Part shown: positions 53,667 through 62,801 of the stretch, in pieces
Layout: every line of letters begins with the position of its first letter
Position numbering within the stretch: position 1 is the stretch's first letter
Assembly: GCA_039680175.1 (NCBI GenBank)
Contig: JBDKTO010000011.1
Coordinates: 1-64,000 of the forward strand
DNA from: Veillonellales bacterium
Lineage (GTDB): Bacteria > Bacillota > Negativicutes > JAAYSF01
Direction: 5' to 3'
DNA length: 64,000 bases
Notes under the pieces: model-generated
What the model was told of the DNA's origin: nothing
What the model saw: only the letters and a program-made list of their open reading frames with translations
Databases searched by the model: none
Position numbers and translations under genes: made by a program

Positions 53667-54944
53667 GTGGTTTGCGAACAAAGGCTAATGAACAATTTTT
53701 CATTACTTTCCACAGTTGGACTTGAAAAAGACGGCGGATTTAGCAGGCTTGCTTTTAGCGATACTGATTGGCAAGCTCGGAGAATGATTCTGAAGATGAT
53801 GGAAACTGCTGGTTTAACGATACGCATTGATGAATTTGGCAATATCATCGGACGAAGGGAAGGTTTGTGCCGTGATAGTTCTGTGGTTATGCTGGGATCA
53901 CATATAGACAGTGTTCCCCATGGCGGAAACTTTGATGGAATTGTTGGTGTCCTTGGTGCTATAGAAGTAATAAACTGTCTTAAGGATAAGAACATAAAAA
54001 CCTATCATCCCATTGAAGTGGTTGTTTTTATGGCGGAGGAATCGAGTCGTTTTGGGACGGCAACCTTAGGGAGTAAAGCTTTCTGCGGAGAATTAACTTA
54101 TAAAGATATTGAGCGTCTTAAAGACCAGCAGGGAATAAGTTTACCGGCAGCATTGCGCAAGCGCGGTCTCATTCCGGAAAATGTAGAGAAAGCTTGCTAT
54201 GACAAAAAAAATATCAAAGCCTTTTTAGAGCTTCATATTGAGCAGGGAAAGGTACTTGAAACAACAAAAACTACAATTGGAGTAGTCAGCGCCATTGCCG
54301 CACCAACTCGCTTGCGCGTAATCATTAGAGGAAACGCAGATCATTCGGGTGCAACTCCCATGTCAATGCGCAAAGATGCCTTAGCAGCAGCTGCTGAGAT
54401 TATTCTTTTTGTAGAGGCAATTGCTTGTCATTGGGCCGACAAGGGAATTGTCGGTACGACTGGAATGATCAAAGCATATCCGGGAGTTATGAATGTAATA
54501 CCCGGAGTAGTAGAACTTGGAGTCGATATCCGCGGAACTTGCTATGAAACCAAACAAAAGATGCTGCGGGAACTAAATGAAGCCATTGCTGCTTTAAAAT
54601 TGAAACGTGACGTAAATATTGAATTCTTAACAATTTCTGATGAGACTCCGGTACAACTATCTAGAGAAATGACTGATTTTTTAAGCACAAAATGCAGTGA
54701 AAATTCTTATTCCTATAAGGTAATGCCAAGTGGCGCCGGTCATGATTCAATGCACCTTGCGGCATATACACACACCGGAATGTTATTTATCCCTTGCCGC
54801 GGAGGAATCAGTCACAATCCGGCTGAATGGGCTGATACAAAAGACATAGTTGCTGGAACGCATATATTGCTAACAAGTATTATTGATTTAGCGGAAAAAT
54901 CTTTTATATGGAAGACTGAAGATTATTGTACAACCAGGAAATGA
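53667..54944 (+). CDS. M20-family N-carbamoyl-amino acid/allantoate amidohydrolase
   Basis: A 425-residue zinc enzyme of the AllC/HyuC group. Metal-site elements are GSHIDSVPHGGNFDGIVGVLGA (H79, Asp90), AEESSRFG (E124, E125), ELHIEQGKVLE and, at the end, GGISHNPAEW. The lid domain has DHSGATPMS. It removes the carbamoyl group from N-carbamoyl-L-amino acids or the ureido group of allantoate, giving ammonia, CO2 and the amino acid. The start is GTG at 53667, six bases after AGGGGGG; the TTG at 53646 is too early. Its own terminator-separated position suggests a distinct promoter, yet it belongs functionally to the island. Confidence 0.9.
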   Translation: MVCEQRLMNNFSLLSTVGLEKDGGFSRLAFSDTDWQARRMILKMMETAGLTIRIDEFGNIIGRREGLCRDSSVVMLGSHIDSVPHGGNFDGIVGVLGAIEVINCLKDKNIKTYHPIEVVVFMAEESSRFGTATLGSKAFCGELTYKDIERLKDQQGISLPAALRKRGLIPENVEKACYDKKNIKAFLELHIEQGKVLETTKTTIGVVSAIAAPTRLRVIIRGNADHSGATPMSMRKDALAAAAEIILFVEAIACHWADKGIVGTTGMIKAYPGVMNVIPGVVELGVDIRGTCYETKQKMLRELNEAIAALKLKRDVNIEFLTISDETPVQLSREMTDFLSTKCSENSYSYKVMPSGAGHDSMHLAAYTHTGMLFIPCRGGISHNPAEWADTKDIVAGTHILLTSIIDLAEKSFIWKTEDYCTTRK

Positions 54945-55056
54945 AGCAGGAAACAGCAGCAAATAAGACCCGTAAAGATTTTTCCCCCAGGAGATTACGC
55001 TTTGGATGAAATATGAGACGGGGAAAGAGCTGATTTAAGCTGAATCCTCTGCTGCC

Positions 55057-55120
55057 TAAAACCGAAAGCCAGCCCTGCTCAGTGGATTCTCCCACTGCAG
55101 CGAGCTGGCTTTCCGGTCTT
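55057..55120 (+). terminator. Terminator-like hairpin, copy 2 of a repeated element
   Basis: Arms AAAGCCAGC and GCTGGCTTT pair, with inner CAGTGG/CCCACTG around ATTCTC, and TTTCCGGTCTTTTC follows. The loop and right flank agree with the copy at 40844-40893; the outer arms changed on both sides so that pairing is kept (GCCCGCC to GCCAGC, GGCGGGC to GCTGGC). It lies after the amidohydrolase and before a convergent small gene. Confidence 0.8.
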
Positions 55121-55162
55121 TTCTATCCGATTCAATTGTCGACTGCTCCTCCTGGCGTTTTT

Positions 55163-55321
55163 TTAGAATGCAAGGGAAACTAACGCGATAACAAAGAGAA
55201 CCGCAACACCCAGGGCACCCATGTCAAAAGCCACTCTCCAGCCTCTTCTGACAATGTCGTCGGCAACTGCGTCCTTGCTCCAGTTGCTGCCTGCCATTCT
55301 CACACTCATGCTGTTTGCCAT
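55163..55321 (-). CDS. Small membrane-anchored hypothetical protein
   Basis: A 52-residue protein starting MANSMSVRMAGSNWSKDAVA, with a C-terminal span ALGVAVLFVIALVSLAF. The start is the ATG at 55321, behind GAAAGGAGG; the longer reading frame above has no site. No family is recognised. It is expressed convergently to the amidohydrolase. Confidence 0.65.
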   Translation of the reverse strand: MANSMSVRMAGSNWSKDAVADDIVRRGWRVAFDMGALGVAVLFVIALVSLAF

Positions 55322-55669
55322 ATGAACTCCTCCTTTCGATTCCATTGTAAACCGCCGAAAGCAGGAAGTAAAATATATGTTACTTATCCTCACCATGGCC
55401 ATAATGCATAGCAACTGCAGCGCTATATCCTAGCAGTCCGCCGTCGCTTTATGCCCTAGTGCTCCCTTGAAACCACAAAGCGGACAGGCTGCCAAACAGC
55501 CTGTCCGCTTTGCGCTATCAGCACGAATATATTGGGTTTAAAACGATCAGGGAACCCAGTCAAAGGGACCAGAAGAGTCCCGTCCGCAGCCATACCGGCC
55601 ACAGGAACACTCCGGAATGGTCAGAATCCGCCGATTGCCTGCTGGATTCCGGGCAGCCATTAGTAAATA
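55322..55669. other. Gene-free stretch with a perfect hairpin
   Basis: A perfect 16-base inverted repeat, CAAAGCGGACAGGCTG and its complement around CCAAA, spans 55476-55512 and lies 160 bases past the 3' end of the gene at 55670, so it may be its terminator, although no long U-run follows. No gene is supported here. Confidence 0.5.
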
Positions 55670-56533
55670 TCATTTACTCGGCGTTTGGGGCGCCGGGGTG
55701 CATCTTTCACATGGCACCCTGGTTTGACAAAGGCCGCAGCTCGGCGTCGTAACGCCATAGTCTTCATTGACTGCCGGCATGACTTTCGTGCGGGTGTAAT
55801 GAAAACAAAGGTCTTTATTATGCCCGTCTTTTGAAATGGCTCCTGCCGGACAACGTTTGATGCAGGCGCCGCATTTTTTTGAATTATAGTATAAGCAGTA
55901 ATCGTATATACCATGATAGGGCCGCGGCGTCGGCTCAAGTACCAGCTCGGTTATGACACTGCCGCAGCGATGGGCGATGCCCCGCGTGGTAATCAGCCCG
56001 TCATTCAAACTAAATGTCCCCAGTCCGGCGGCATAAGCCGCATGTCGTTCAGACCAGTTGGAAGCATGGCCGAGATGCTCCGAATAAACCCGCCTCCATC
56101 GGCTGTCAAGAGAAGGAGCAACACTTAAAAACCCTGTCTCAGTCAGAAATTTTACCACATGGTCGGCAAGCGCATGGTTGAATTGTTCGCCGTAAAATCT
56201 GGTATGGGCCCATTCCCGGGAGGGAAGCAACATTTCCTGCCGGTTGCTTGCCAACACCGTCGCATGAATGGGCAGCACCCAGCTAATGACAGTTCCTCGG
56301 CGGGGTAAAGGCGATCTGTCTTCTGTGTCAAGCCATTCGGCCGGCAATACATAGAAATCGCCAATCTGCTCTTTGTACTCTGAAAAAATTGGGTCTTGTA
56401 GACTGGCAAAACCAATCAAAGGCTGGTCAAAATAGGGAAACCGGCCGTCCTGACTCCGATTCAAGGACGACGAACTCACGAATGCCTGAATTTCCTTAAC
56501 AACTGCCTCTTTCAACCTTTTCACCTCATCCAT
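55670..56533 (-). CDS. 4Fe-4S double-cluster protein, QueG/epoxyqueuosine-reductase-like
   Basis: A 287-residue cytoplasmic protein. The N-terminal half resembles a reductase scaffold; the C-terminal part has KKCGACIKRCPAGAI and SCGLCQTRVPCERCTPA, two ferredoxin-like Cys clusters. Lys/Arg-rich segments near RWRRVYSEH are present. The pattern matches the 4Fe-4S proteins annotated as epoxyqueuosine reductase (QueG) and relatives, but the fit is only partial and the protein is short for QueG. The ATG at 56533 (MDEVKRL) has AAAAGG upstream, in a weakly defined position. The function remains open. Confidence 0.7.
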   Translation of the reverse strand: MDEVKRLKEAVVKEIQAFVSSSSLNRSQDGRFPYFDQPLIGFASLQDPIFSEYKEQIGDFYVLPAEWLDTEDRSPLPRRGTVISWVLPIHATVLASNRQEMLLPSREWAHTRFYGEQFNHALADHVVKFLTETGFLSVAPSLDSRWRRVYSEHLGHASNWSERHAAYAAGLGTFSLNDGLITTRGIAHRCGSVITELVLEPTPRPYHGIYDYCLYYNSKKCGACIKRCPAGAISKDGHNKDLCFHYTRTKVMPAVNEDYGVTTPSCGLCQTRVPCERCTPAPQTPSK

Positions 56534-56672
56534 AACAAAAAATAGAATTCACTCTGGAGGTTGTGGTATATATTCGTTAAAAAAAGGTGAAACCCTTCCT
56601 AAACAGGACCGCTCATTTTGCTTCGCAACGGGCATGAAATAAATTCACAACGTATCATGAAAGAACATCTGG

Positions 56673-56769
56673 GAGACTCCAAAGATCGCCATGTCGCTAT
56701 CGCTCCTCGCGATGACAGAATGGGTGATTTGTCATTGCGAACGCAGCGAAGCGGAGTATGGCAATCTCA
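56673..56769. repeat. REP-like palindromic element
   Basis: AGATCGCCATGTCGCTATCG and CTCCTCGCGATGACA form the left arm, TGTCATTGCGAACGCAGCGA and AGCGGAGTATGGCAATCTC the right arm. The arms are imperfect inverted repeats of about 38 bases. A degenerate copy lies at 21660-21733. The remainder of 56534-56896 has no gene, only short ORFs without sites. Confidence 0.7.
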
Positions 56770-56896
56770 GATACACTGGCCTTTCTTCTTTAATACTGAC
56801 TGAGACATGGCTTATATTTGCCATGTTTCTTAAAATACCCGGCATAGGAGCCCCCCGCACCAGGTAAATAACTTACTCAAATTCTACCTGTTTTTT

Positions 56897-58291
56897 TTAA
56901 TGAAGCACACCTTCATAAAAGAATATCTTCCCGGGATTCAATAGTCCGTGGGGATCAACAGACCGCTTTATTTCTTGCCCCAGTTTGTAACCTATCTCGC
57001 CGGTTTCAGCCCGGAGGTAAGGTGCTTTGGCGAAACCAATTCCGTGTTCACCACTAAGAGTGCCGCCCAGTTCAAGCGTAATGATATGCACGTCGTGCAG
57101 CGCTTTTTCCGCCCGCTCTTTCTGATCCTTATTCCGTTTATCGAACATGATGGTCGGGTGCATATTGCCATCCCCGGCATGACCGCAAATAAAAATCGGT
57201 ACATCATACTTCTTCTGAACTTCAAGCACCCTGCCGACAAGAACAGGAACCAAACTGCGGGGGACTGTCGCGTCCTCGGCAAACTTACAGGGAGCCACCT
57301 GGCCAAAGGCCGGATTGATGGATCGCCGCGCCAGCCACAGTTCTTCGGCCTCTGCCGCGTTTTGGGCCATCTTCACCTCGCTGGCACCGCATTTCTTGCA
57401 GATTTCGCTGACATGGTCGGCATCTTCTTCGACTGTGGACTGCACACCGTCCACTTCGATCAGCAATAACCCGCCGGCTTGTACCGGCAAGCCGATTTTA
57501 AGATAGTTTTCTACCGATACAATGCTTAAGTTATCCATGATTTCCAGTGTTGTCGGAATAATTCCCGACGCCATGGTAACGCTTACCGTTTTCGCCGCAT
57601 CCTCCAGGCGGTCATAAACGGCCATTAAAGTTTTCTTTACCGGTGGGATAGGCACCAGCCGCAGAGTAATGCTTACAATAACGCCAAGGGTTCCTTCCGA
57701 ACCGGTAAACAACATGGTCCAGTCAGGGCCGGCCATGTCGCCATCCACCTCGTTGCCGGTTTTAACGATAGTCCCGTCCGCTAAAACAGCTTCGACCCCC
57801 AAAACGAAGTTGCGGGTGATTCCATATTTAACTCCTTTCGGTCCGCCGGCGCACTCTGAAATATTGCCGCCCAATGTTGATTCTTTCATGCTGGATGGAT
57901 CCGGCGGATAAAGCAAACCGACCTGATTCGCCGCCGAGGCCAGGGAAAATGTGATAACCCCCGGCTCAACCACCGCAACTTTATTGACGGCATCCACCTT
58001 TAGAATCCGATTCATTCGGGTCATTTCGAGAACAATGCCGCCCTTCAACGGAATTGGCCCGCCTGACAGGCAGGTTCCCGCACCGCGGCAGGTTACCGGA
58101 AGGTTGTGACGGCCTGCGATTTTTACGATTTGTACAACTTCGTCCCGATTTCCTGGCTGGACGACAGCTTCCGGTCTGGAATGAAACATGGTGGCATCAT
58201 TGGAATATATGATTAAATCCTCCGCCGAATCCATTACATGTTTTGCACCGACTACCGCGCTTAATTCCTGAATCACTTCAGCTGTTAACAT
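56897..58291 (-). CDS. glcD: Glycolate oxidase-type FAD subunit
   Basis: A 464-residue FAD-binding PCMH-type oxidase. LPVTCRGAGTCLSGGPIPLKGGIVLEMTRMNRIL (about 58-92) is the FAD-binding segment, and GDGNMHPTIMFDKR, GGTLSGEHGIGFAK near the C-terminus carry the catalytic His and FAD contacts of the GlcD/D-lactate dehydrogenase family. It oxidises a 2-hydroxy acid to a 2-oxo acid. The start is the ATG at 58291, behind AAGGAGGGG; the earlier start 72 bases up has no site. It overlaps glcF by 14 bases. Confidence 0.95.
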   Translation of the reverse strand: MLTAEVIQELSAVVGAKHVMDSAEDLIIYSNDATMFHSRPEAVVQPGNRDEVVQIVKIAGRHNLPVTCRGAGTCLSGGPIPLKGGIVLEMTRMNRILKVDAVNKVAVVEPGVITFSLASAANQVGLLYPPDPSSMKESTLGGNISECAGGPKGVKYGITRNFVLGVEAVLADGTIVKTGNEVDGDMAGPDWTMLFTGSEGTLGVIVSITLRLVPIPPVKKTLMAVYDRLEDAAKTVSVTMASGIIPTTLEIMDNLSIVSVENYLKIGLPVQAGGLLLIEVDGVQSTVEEDADHVSEICKKCGASEVKMAQNAAEAEELWLARRSINPAFGQVAPCKFAEDATVPRSLVPVLVGRVLEVQKKYDVPIFICGHAGDGNMHPTIMFDKRNKDQKERAEKALHDVHIITLELGGTLSGEHGIGFAKAPYLRAETGEIGYKLGQEIKRSVDPHGLLNPGKIFFYEGVLH

Positions 58292-59585
58292 GCTTCCCCT
58301 CCTTTCGGCCGGCTTCATATGCCATCTGGATGACCTCTGCCGTATGCAGCACTTCCACGGCACTCTTCCTTTGCGTCAAACCATCGGTTATATGCATGCG
58401 GCACGAAGAGCAGCCTGTAACCAAATAATCCATTCCGGTGTCTTCAATATTGTCCAGTTTCTTATCATTGATTTTACGGGAAAGTTCATAGTAAACGGCA
58501 CTGAAGCTCCCTCCGGCTCCACAGCAGCGGCTGGCATCTTTCATTTCCATAAACTCCAGTCCGGGAATGGCCTTAAGAATTTCCCGTGGTTCAGCCGACA
58601 CATTCATACCCCGTACCAAATGGCAGGGATCATGATAAGTGACCCTGATCGGCAGATTCCCCAGCTTTGTTAGATCACAATGACGGAGGACAAACTGGGA
58701 TATGTCAAAAACATGGGTGGAAATTCCTTGCCATGTCTTAAGCAGGGGTGAGTCGCCTAAAACATGCTCATATTCGTATTTCAATGCTGCCCCGCAGGAA
58801 GCGCACGCAGTTACAATATGGTCATAGTCTTCGGCGCGGATTGCCTTGATATTTTGTTCAGCCAGAAACCGTCCGGTTTCAACATCGCCTGATGTAAAAG
58901 CCGGTGTACCGCAGCAGCACTGTTTCTCCGGGATTACAACATCCCAGCCGTTTTCTGTCAGGATACCGACAACGGCTTCCCCGGACTCCGGATACATGTA
59001 GTTCAGCATACAGCCGGTGAAAAACAGCACCCGTCCTTTACCGGCCGCCGTTCTTGCTTTAATAAACTTTGGCAGGCGTACCCGCAGCGGATTCGCGGTC
59101 ATGTCCGGTATAATCCGCCGCTGGTTCAGGCCCGCTCCCGGCAGCAGAATGCGGGGAACCCGTCCTCGCCCTTCCGGCAGTTTCTTAAAGATCAGGCTTT
59201 GAAACAGCGCTCCGGTCCGTAGACCAAGATCAAAGAGTTTCCGGTAGCGCAGACCGGTAAAGGCTAATTTTTTCATTGGCGACAAACCATTCCGCTCGAC
59301 TGCCGCCGCCCGTCCCTCCATGATGACTTTGTCGGTGGCGACGCCTGAGCCGCAATGCGCCTTACAGGCTTTGCAGAGAAGACACTTTTCAAAGCGTTTC
59401 TGCACACCCGGCGTCAGTTCAATATCGTCTTCCAGAACAGCCTCCATTAAGCGGTTCTTACTGCGGGCTGTAGTATTCTCATTGTTTTCGGCCAGAAATA
59501 CCGGGCAAATTGACCGGCAGGTCCCGCAGCGGCTGCATTTAACAATTTCCTGTTCAATGAATCGGCGTCTTCCCTGATTATTCAT
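58278..59585 (-). CDS. glcF: Glycolate oxidase-type Fe-S subunit
   Basis: A 435-residue protein with two ferredoxin-type clusters near the start (CSRCGTCRSICPVF and CLLCKACKAHCGSG) and two CCG domains (CCCGTPAF and CCGAGGSF, about 220 and 350). GlcF carries electrons from the FAD subunits to a membrane or ferredoxin acceptor. It starts within the last codons of glcE (8-base overlap) and overlaps glcD at the other end, so translation is likely coupled. Confidence 0.95.
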   Translation of the reverse strand: MNNQGRRRFIEQEIVKCSRCGTCRSICPVFLAENNENTTARSKNRLMEAVLEDDIELTPGVQKRFEKCLLCKACKAHCGSGVATDKVIMEGRAAAVERNGLSPMKKLAFTGLRYRKLFDLGLRTGALFQSLIFKKLPEGRGRVPRILLPGAGLNQRRIIPDMTANPLRVRLPKFIKARTAAGKGRVLFFTGCMLNYMYPESGEAVVGILTENGWDVVIPEKQCCCGTPAFTSGDVETGRFLAEQNIKAIRAEDYDHIVTACASCGAALKYEYEHVLGDSPLLKTWQGISTHVFDISQFVLRHCDLTKLGNLPIRVTYHDPCHLVRGMNVSAEPREILKAIPGLEFMEMKDASRCCGAGGSFSAVYYELSRKINDKKLDNIEDTGMDYLVTGCSSCRMHITDGLTQRKSAVEVLHTAEVIQMAYEAGRKEGKHVNS

Positions 59586-60741
59586 CCTGCACCTCCGCCA
59601 GTCTGTTAAAGAGCAGCGCCGGATCCAGCCGCTGTTTAAAGTTTCTCTCCAACAGGACTAAACTTCCGGTTCCGCCGGTACTATACAGCCGCTCATATTT
59701 TCCGCTGGCCGATCCGCCGAGAGCCTGTGCTTTGTCTTGCAGCCTGGCAATAAAGCTTGTGATTCTGGAATCGGTCTTTTTTACATACAGGTTGATTTTG
59801 CCGTCTGCCAGTTGGCCGAATAAACCGCCTTCCCAGTTATATTCTTCCATCGCTTTCTTTACCGCAGTAGAAAATTGCTTCATAACCGGATAGGGAATTT
59901 TAAATTCATCAACTAACCAAAAGCCATCTGCCCTTGTTTCCAGACAGGACATCTCCGGGAGCTCGCTCCCGGCCGTTAGCAGGGCGGCGTTATAGGCTGC
60001 CAGCATCTGATCGACGGCTGCCGCATAATCGTACACTTCGACCCGATTGCCATCCAGTTCAAAGATAATGCGCTCCCCCTGCTGTCTTGACCCGAAAAGT
60101 TTCATGCCGGATGCTGAATCAGCCCAATATAGCCAGGCCGGCGGCACCGGACGTGACTGTAAGTCAGCAATCAGGTTAACGGCTTGCTCCAACGAAGCAA
60201 CCTCAATATCATACCGTTTTCGGCAGGCAGGCTGCGGCATCAGCTTTAATACAAACTGAACGCCTACCGCTAAATCGGCATAAGCACCGGTTAAGAATCG
60301 GGTTAAGTCATAGCCGCTCACATTTTTAATACATCTGCCGCCTACGGTAGCTGCTTCCCCATTTGGAAATACGTATCCGGATCCCAGTAGAAAATGCTTG
60401 CCTGCCCCGTATTTCCAGGATAGCAGATTCGGACATCCCCGGTATGCCCATTCACCGACACTAAGATCAGCTATGGACGGAGAATCCGCCGGTATAAAGC
60501 GAAGCCCTTTTGCCGCCGCTGTTCGGTTTAATTCGCCCAGCGTGATTCCCGGCGGCACAATAGCCATCAAGTTATCTACGTCAAAGACTTCGATGTCATT
60601 CCATTGGCTTAGATCCAGACAGATCCCCTGCTTGTGAGACTGACGGTACAAATAAACCGGAGTCTTTGCCTGCTGTGCCTGCCGGAACACCTCCTGGAGC
60701 TGTTCGACACCAGAAACAGCAATGCTTCTAGTATCTCCCAT
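59578..60741 (-). CDS. glcE: Glycolate oxidase-type second FAD subunit
   Basis: A 387-residue FAD-binding protein of the GlcE type. FAD contacts are seen in FDVDNLMAIVPPGITLGELNRTAAAKGLRFIPADSPSIADLSVGEWAYRG, and GGRCIKNVSGYDLTRFLTGAYADLAVGVQFVLKLMP. It forms the GlcDEF oxidoreductase with the next two genes. I chose the ATG at 60741, nine bases after AGGGGG; the ATG at 60747 is only four bases from it. It begins 37 bases after the aldolase. Confidence 0.92.
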   Translation of the reverse strand: MGDTRSIAVSGVEQLQEVFRQAQQAKTPVYLYRQSHKQGICLDLSQWNDIEVFDVDNLMAIVPPGITLGELNRTAAAKGLRFIPADSPSIADLSVGEWAYRGCPNLLSWKYGAGKHFLLGSGYVFPNGEAATVGGRCIKNVSGYDLTRFLTGAYADLAVGVQFVLKLMPQPACRKRYDIEVASLEQAVNLIADLQSRPVPPAWLYWADSASGMKLFGSRQQGERIIFELDGNRVEVYDYAAAVDQMLAAYNAALLTAGSELPEMSCLETRADGFWLVDEFKIPYPVMKQFSTAVKKAMEEYNWEGGLFGQLADGKINLYVKKTDSRITSFIARLQDKAQALGGSASGKYERLYSTGGTGSLVLLERNFKQRLDPALLFNRLAEVQDE

Positions 60742-60778
60742 TGCCATCCACCCCCTTCACTGTATTATCGTATTTTAA

Positions 60779-61795
60779 CTACTTTGCTTGTTTGGCAATG
60801 TCCAATGCCACATCCAAAATCATGTCCTCCTGACCGCCTACCATCTTCCGCCGTCCCAGTTCAACCAGAATATCCCGCGTATCAACACCATATCTGGCAG
60901 ACGCTCTTTCTGCATGGAGCAGGAAGCTGGAGTACACCCCGGCATATCCGATCATAAGAGATTTACCGTCAACCTGTACCGGATGTGTCATCCGCGGACG
61001 AACTAAATGATCAGCGGCATCCGATATCTTATATAAATCGGCTCCAATATTGATGCCCAGCTTATTGCAGACAGCTACAAAGGGCTCTGCCGGCGTATTG
61101 CCCGCACCCGCCCCTAAGCCAGCTAAGGCTACGTCGATCCGGTCCGCGCCGGCTTCAATTGCCACAATACTGTTCGCTACTGCTAAGGAAAGATTTTGAT
61201 GGGCATGAAATCCGATCTGAACATCCGCCGGCAGTGCTTCGCGTAAAGCAGTGATGCGCGCCTTTACGCCATCAGGGGTAAGGTTGCCTGCCGAATCGGT
61301 TGAATACACACAATGGGCACCGTAGGAAGCCATTAATTGTGCCTGTTTAACAAGCTCTTCCGGCGGTATCATATGCGACATCATCAGGAAACCTACTGTA
61401 TCAAGACCGTTTTCCCTGGCAAAAGAAATATGCTGCGCTGAAACATCGGCTTCGGTGCAATGGGTGCAAACCCGTACTGTTTTAATTCCGTATTGCATAG
61501 CTTCCTTCAAATCTTCGATTGTACCGATTCCGGGAATAAGCAATACCGAAAGTTTGGCATTTTTAATTTGCGGTGCAACGGCTGCCAAATATTCGGCGTC
61601 AGTATTTTTCGCCAAGCCATACTGCAGTGAATTTCCGCCCAAACCGTCGCCATGCGTGACTTCAATAATATCCATGCCTGCTTCATCAAGCGACTTGGCA
61701 ATAATCGCCATATCTTCAGCCGAGAACTGATGCGCCATGGCATGCATTCCGTCACGCATCGTAACGTCAGTTAAAATAATTTTTTTATTATTCAT
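60779..61795 (-). CDS. mhpE: 4-Hydroxy-2-oxovalerate aldolase
   Basis: A 338-residue class II aldolase of the MhpE/DmpG type, with Arg14, Asp15 and His18 in [11 protein letters not shown] and the HxH metal ligands in [15 protein letters not shown]. It splits 4-hydroxy-2-oxovalerate to pyruvate and acetaldehyde, and the aldehyde is passed through a channel to the dehydrogenase. The ATG at 61795 lies 11 bases after the dehydrogenase stop, with GGAGG upstream. No 2-hydroxypentadienoate hydratase is nearby, so the aldolase substrate should come from another source. Confidence 0.95.
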   Translation of the reverse strand: MNNKKIILTDVTMRDGMHAMAHQFSAEDMAIIAKSLDEAGMDIIEVTHGDGLGGNSLQYGLAKNTDAEYLAAVAPQIKNAKLSVLLIPGIGTIEDLKEAMQYGIKTVRVCTHCTEADVSAQHISFARENGLDTVGFLMMSHMIPPEELVKQAQLMASYGAHCVYSTDSAGNLTPDGVKARITALREALPADVQIGFHAHQNLSLAVANSIVAIEAGADRIDVALAGLGAGAGNTPAEPFVAVCNKLGINIGADLYKISDAADHLVRPRMTHPVQVDGKSLMIGYAGVYSSFLLHAERASARYGVDTRDILVELGRRKMVGGQEDMILDVALDIAKQAK

Positions 61796-61806
61796 TATTA
61801 TCCCTC

Positions 61807-62688
61807 CTATTTAACGCCAAAGCGTTCTGCTGCCATTGCTTCTGCCACGCAGACAGCGGCACAATTCATAATATCCAGATTGCCGGAGTATTTGGGCAGG
61901 AAATCGCCCAAACCTTCTACTTCAATAAAAACAGTGACCCGATTGCCGTCAAATTGCGGTTCGTGTTTCAAACGATAGCCGGGTACGTACCGCTGAACCT
62001 GTTTGACTATCTTGTCAATGGATTCAGCAACAGCCTTTTCTACCTCCGGTCCCTCTTGTTCCATCAGACAGCGTACGGTGTCACGCATATTAATCGGTGG
62101 CTCAGCCGGATTCAAAACAATAATGGCTTTACCCTTTTTGGCTCCGGCAACTGCGACTTGCGCCTTGCCGGTTGTTTCAGTAAATTCATCAATATTGGCC
62201 CGAGTTCCGGGGCCGGCTGATTTGCTGGAAATCGTTGCAACAATCTCGGCATAGCTGACAGGAACAACTTGGCTGATCGCGTAGGTAATCGGTACCGTCG
62301 CCTGACCGCCACAGGTAACCATATTAACATTATCAACTTTTAGCGCATCCTTGATATTAACAGAAGGAATAACAAACGGCCCAACTGCAGCCGGAGTTAA
62401 ATCAATTGCAATCTTCCCGAGTTCGCGGTAGACAGGCGCATTTGCGATATGGGCACCCGCACTGGTCGAATCAAAAATAATATCAAATAAATCAGCGTAT
62501 TCGCGAACCGCTTCAATGCTCTTATGGGAAACAAGCAAACCCTCATTCTTAGCCCGCTGTAAACCCGTCGAATTAGGATCAATACCGATCATGATTTTTG
62601 GTTCAAGCACCTTGCTGCGCTTTAATTTGTACATCAGATCTGTTCCGATATTTCCCGAGCCCATAATTGCTACTCGTACCTTATTCAA
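61807..62688 (-). CDS. mhpF: Acetaldehyde dehydrogenase (acylating)
   Basis: A 293-residue NAD+-dependent enzyme of the MhpF/DmpF type. The NAD fold begins [13 protein letters not shown]; the catalytic Cys126 is in [12 protein letters not shown]. It converts acetaldehyde plus CoA to acetyl-CoA, in complex with the aldolase. The ATG at 62688 follows GGAGGCGAC. It starts the transcript of the aldolase and Glc genes or is read from the IclR gene upstream. Confidence 0.95.
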   Translation of the reverse strand: MNKVRVAIMGSGNIGTDLMYKLKRSKVLEPKIMIGIDPNSTGLQRAKNEGLLVSHKSIEAVREYADLFDIIFDSTSAGAHIANAPVYRELGKIAIDLTPAAVGPFVIPSVNIKDALKVDNVNMVTCGGQATVPITYAISQVVPVSYAEIVATISSKSAGPGTRANIDEFTETTGKAQVAVAGAKKGKAIIVLNPAEPPINMRDTVRCLMEQEGPEVEKAVAESIDKIVKQVQRYVPGYRLKHEPQFDGNRVTVFIEVEGLGDFLPKYSGNLDIMNCAAVCVAEAMAAERFGVK

Positions 62689-62801
62689 TATAGTCGCCTC
62701 CCAAAAATTATATAGAAAAGTTTAAAGTTCTTATAATTCTATAATATAGAATTATGTTCTTGCATCTACGCAAATTACAACTGCTGCCTTGATTCTTAGG
62801 A

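Noticed and set aside
56534-56896. Short ORF 56618-56803
   Set aside because: It overlaps the REP-like repeat and has no ribosome site.
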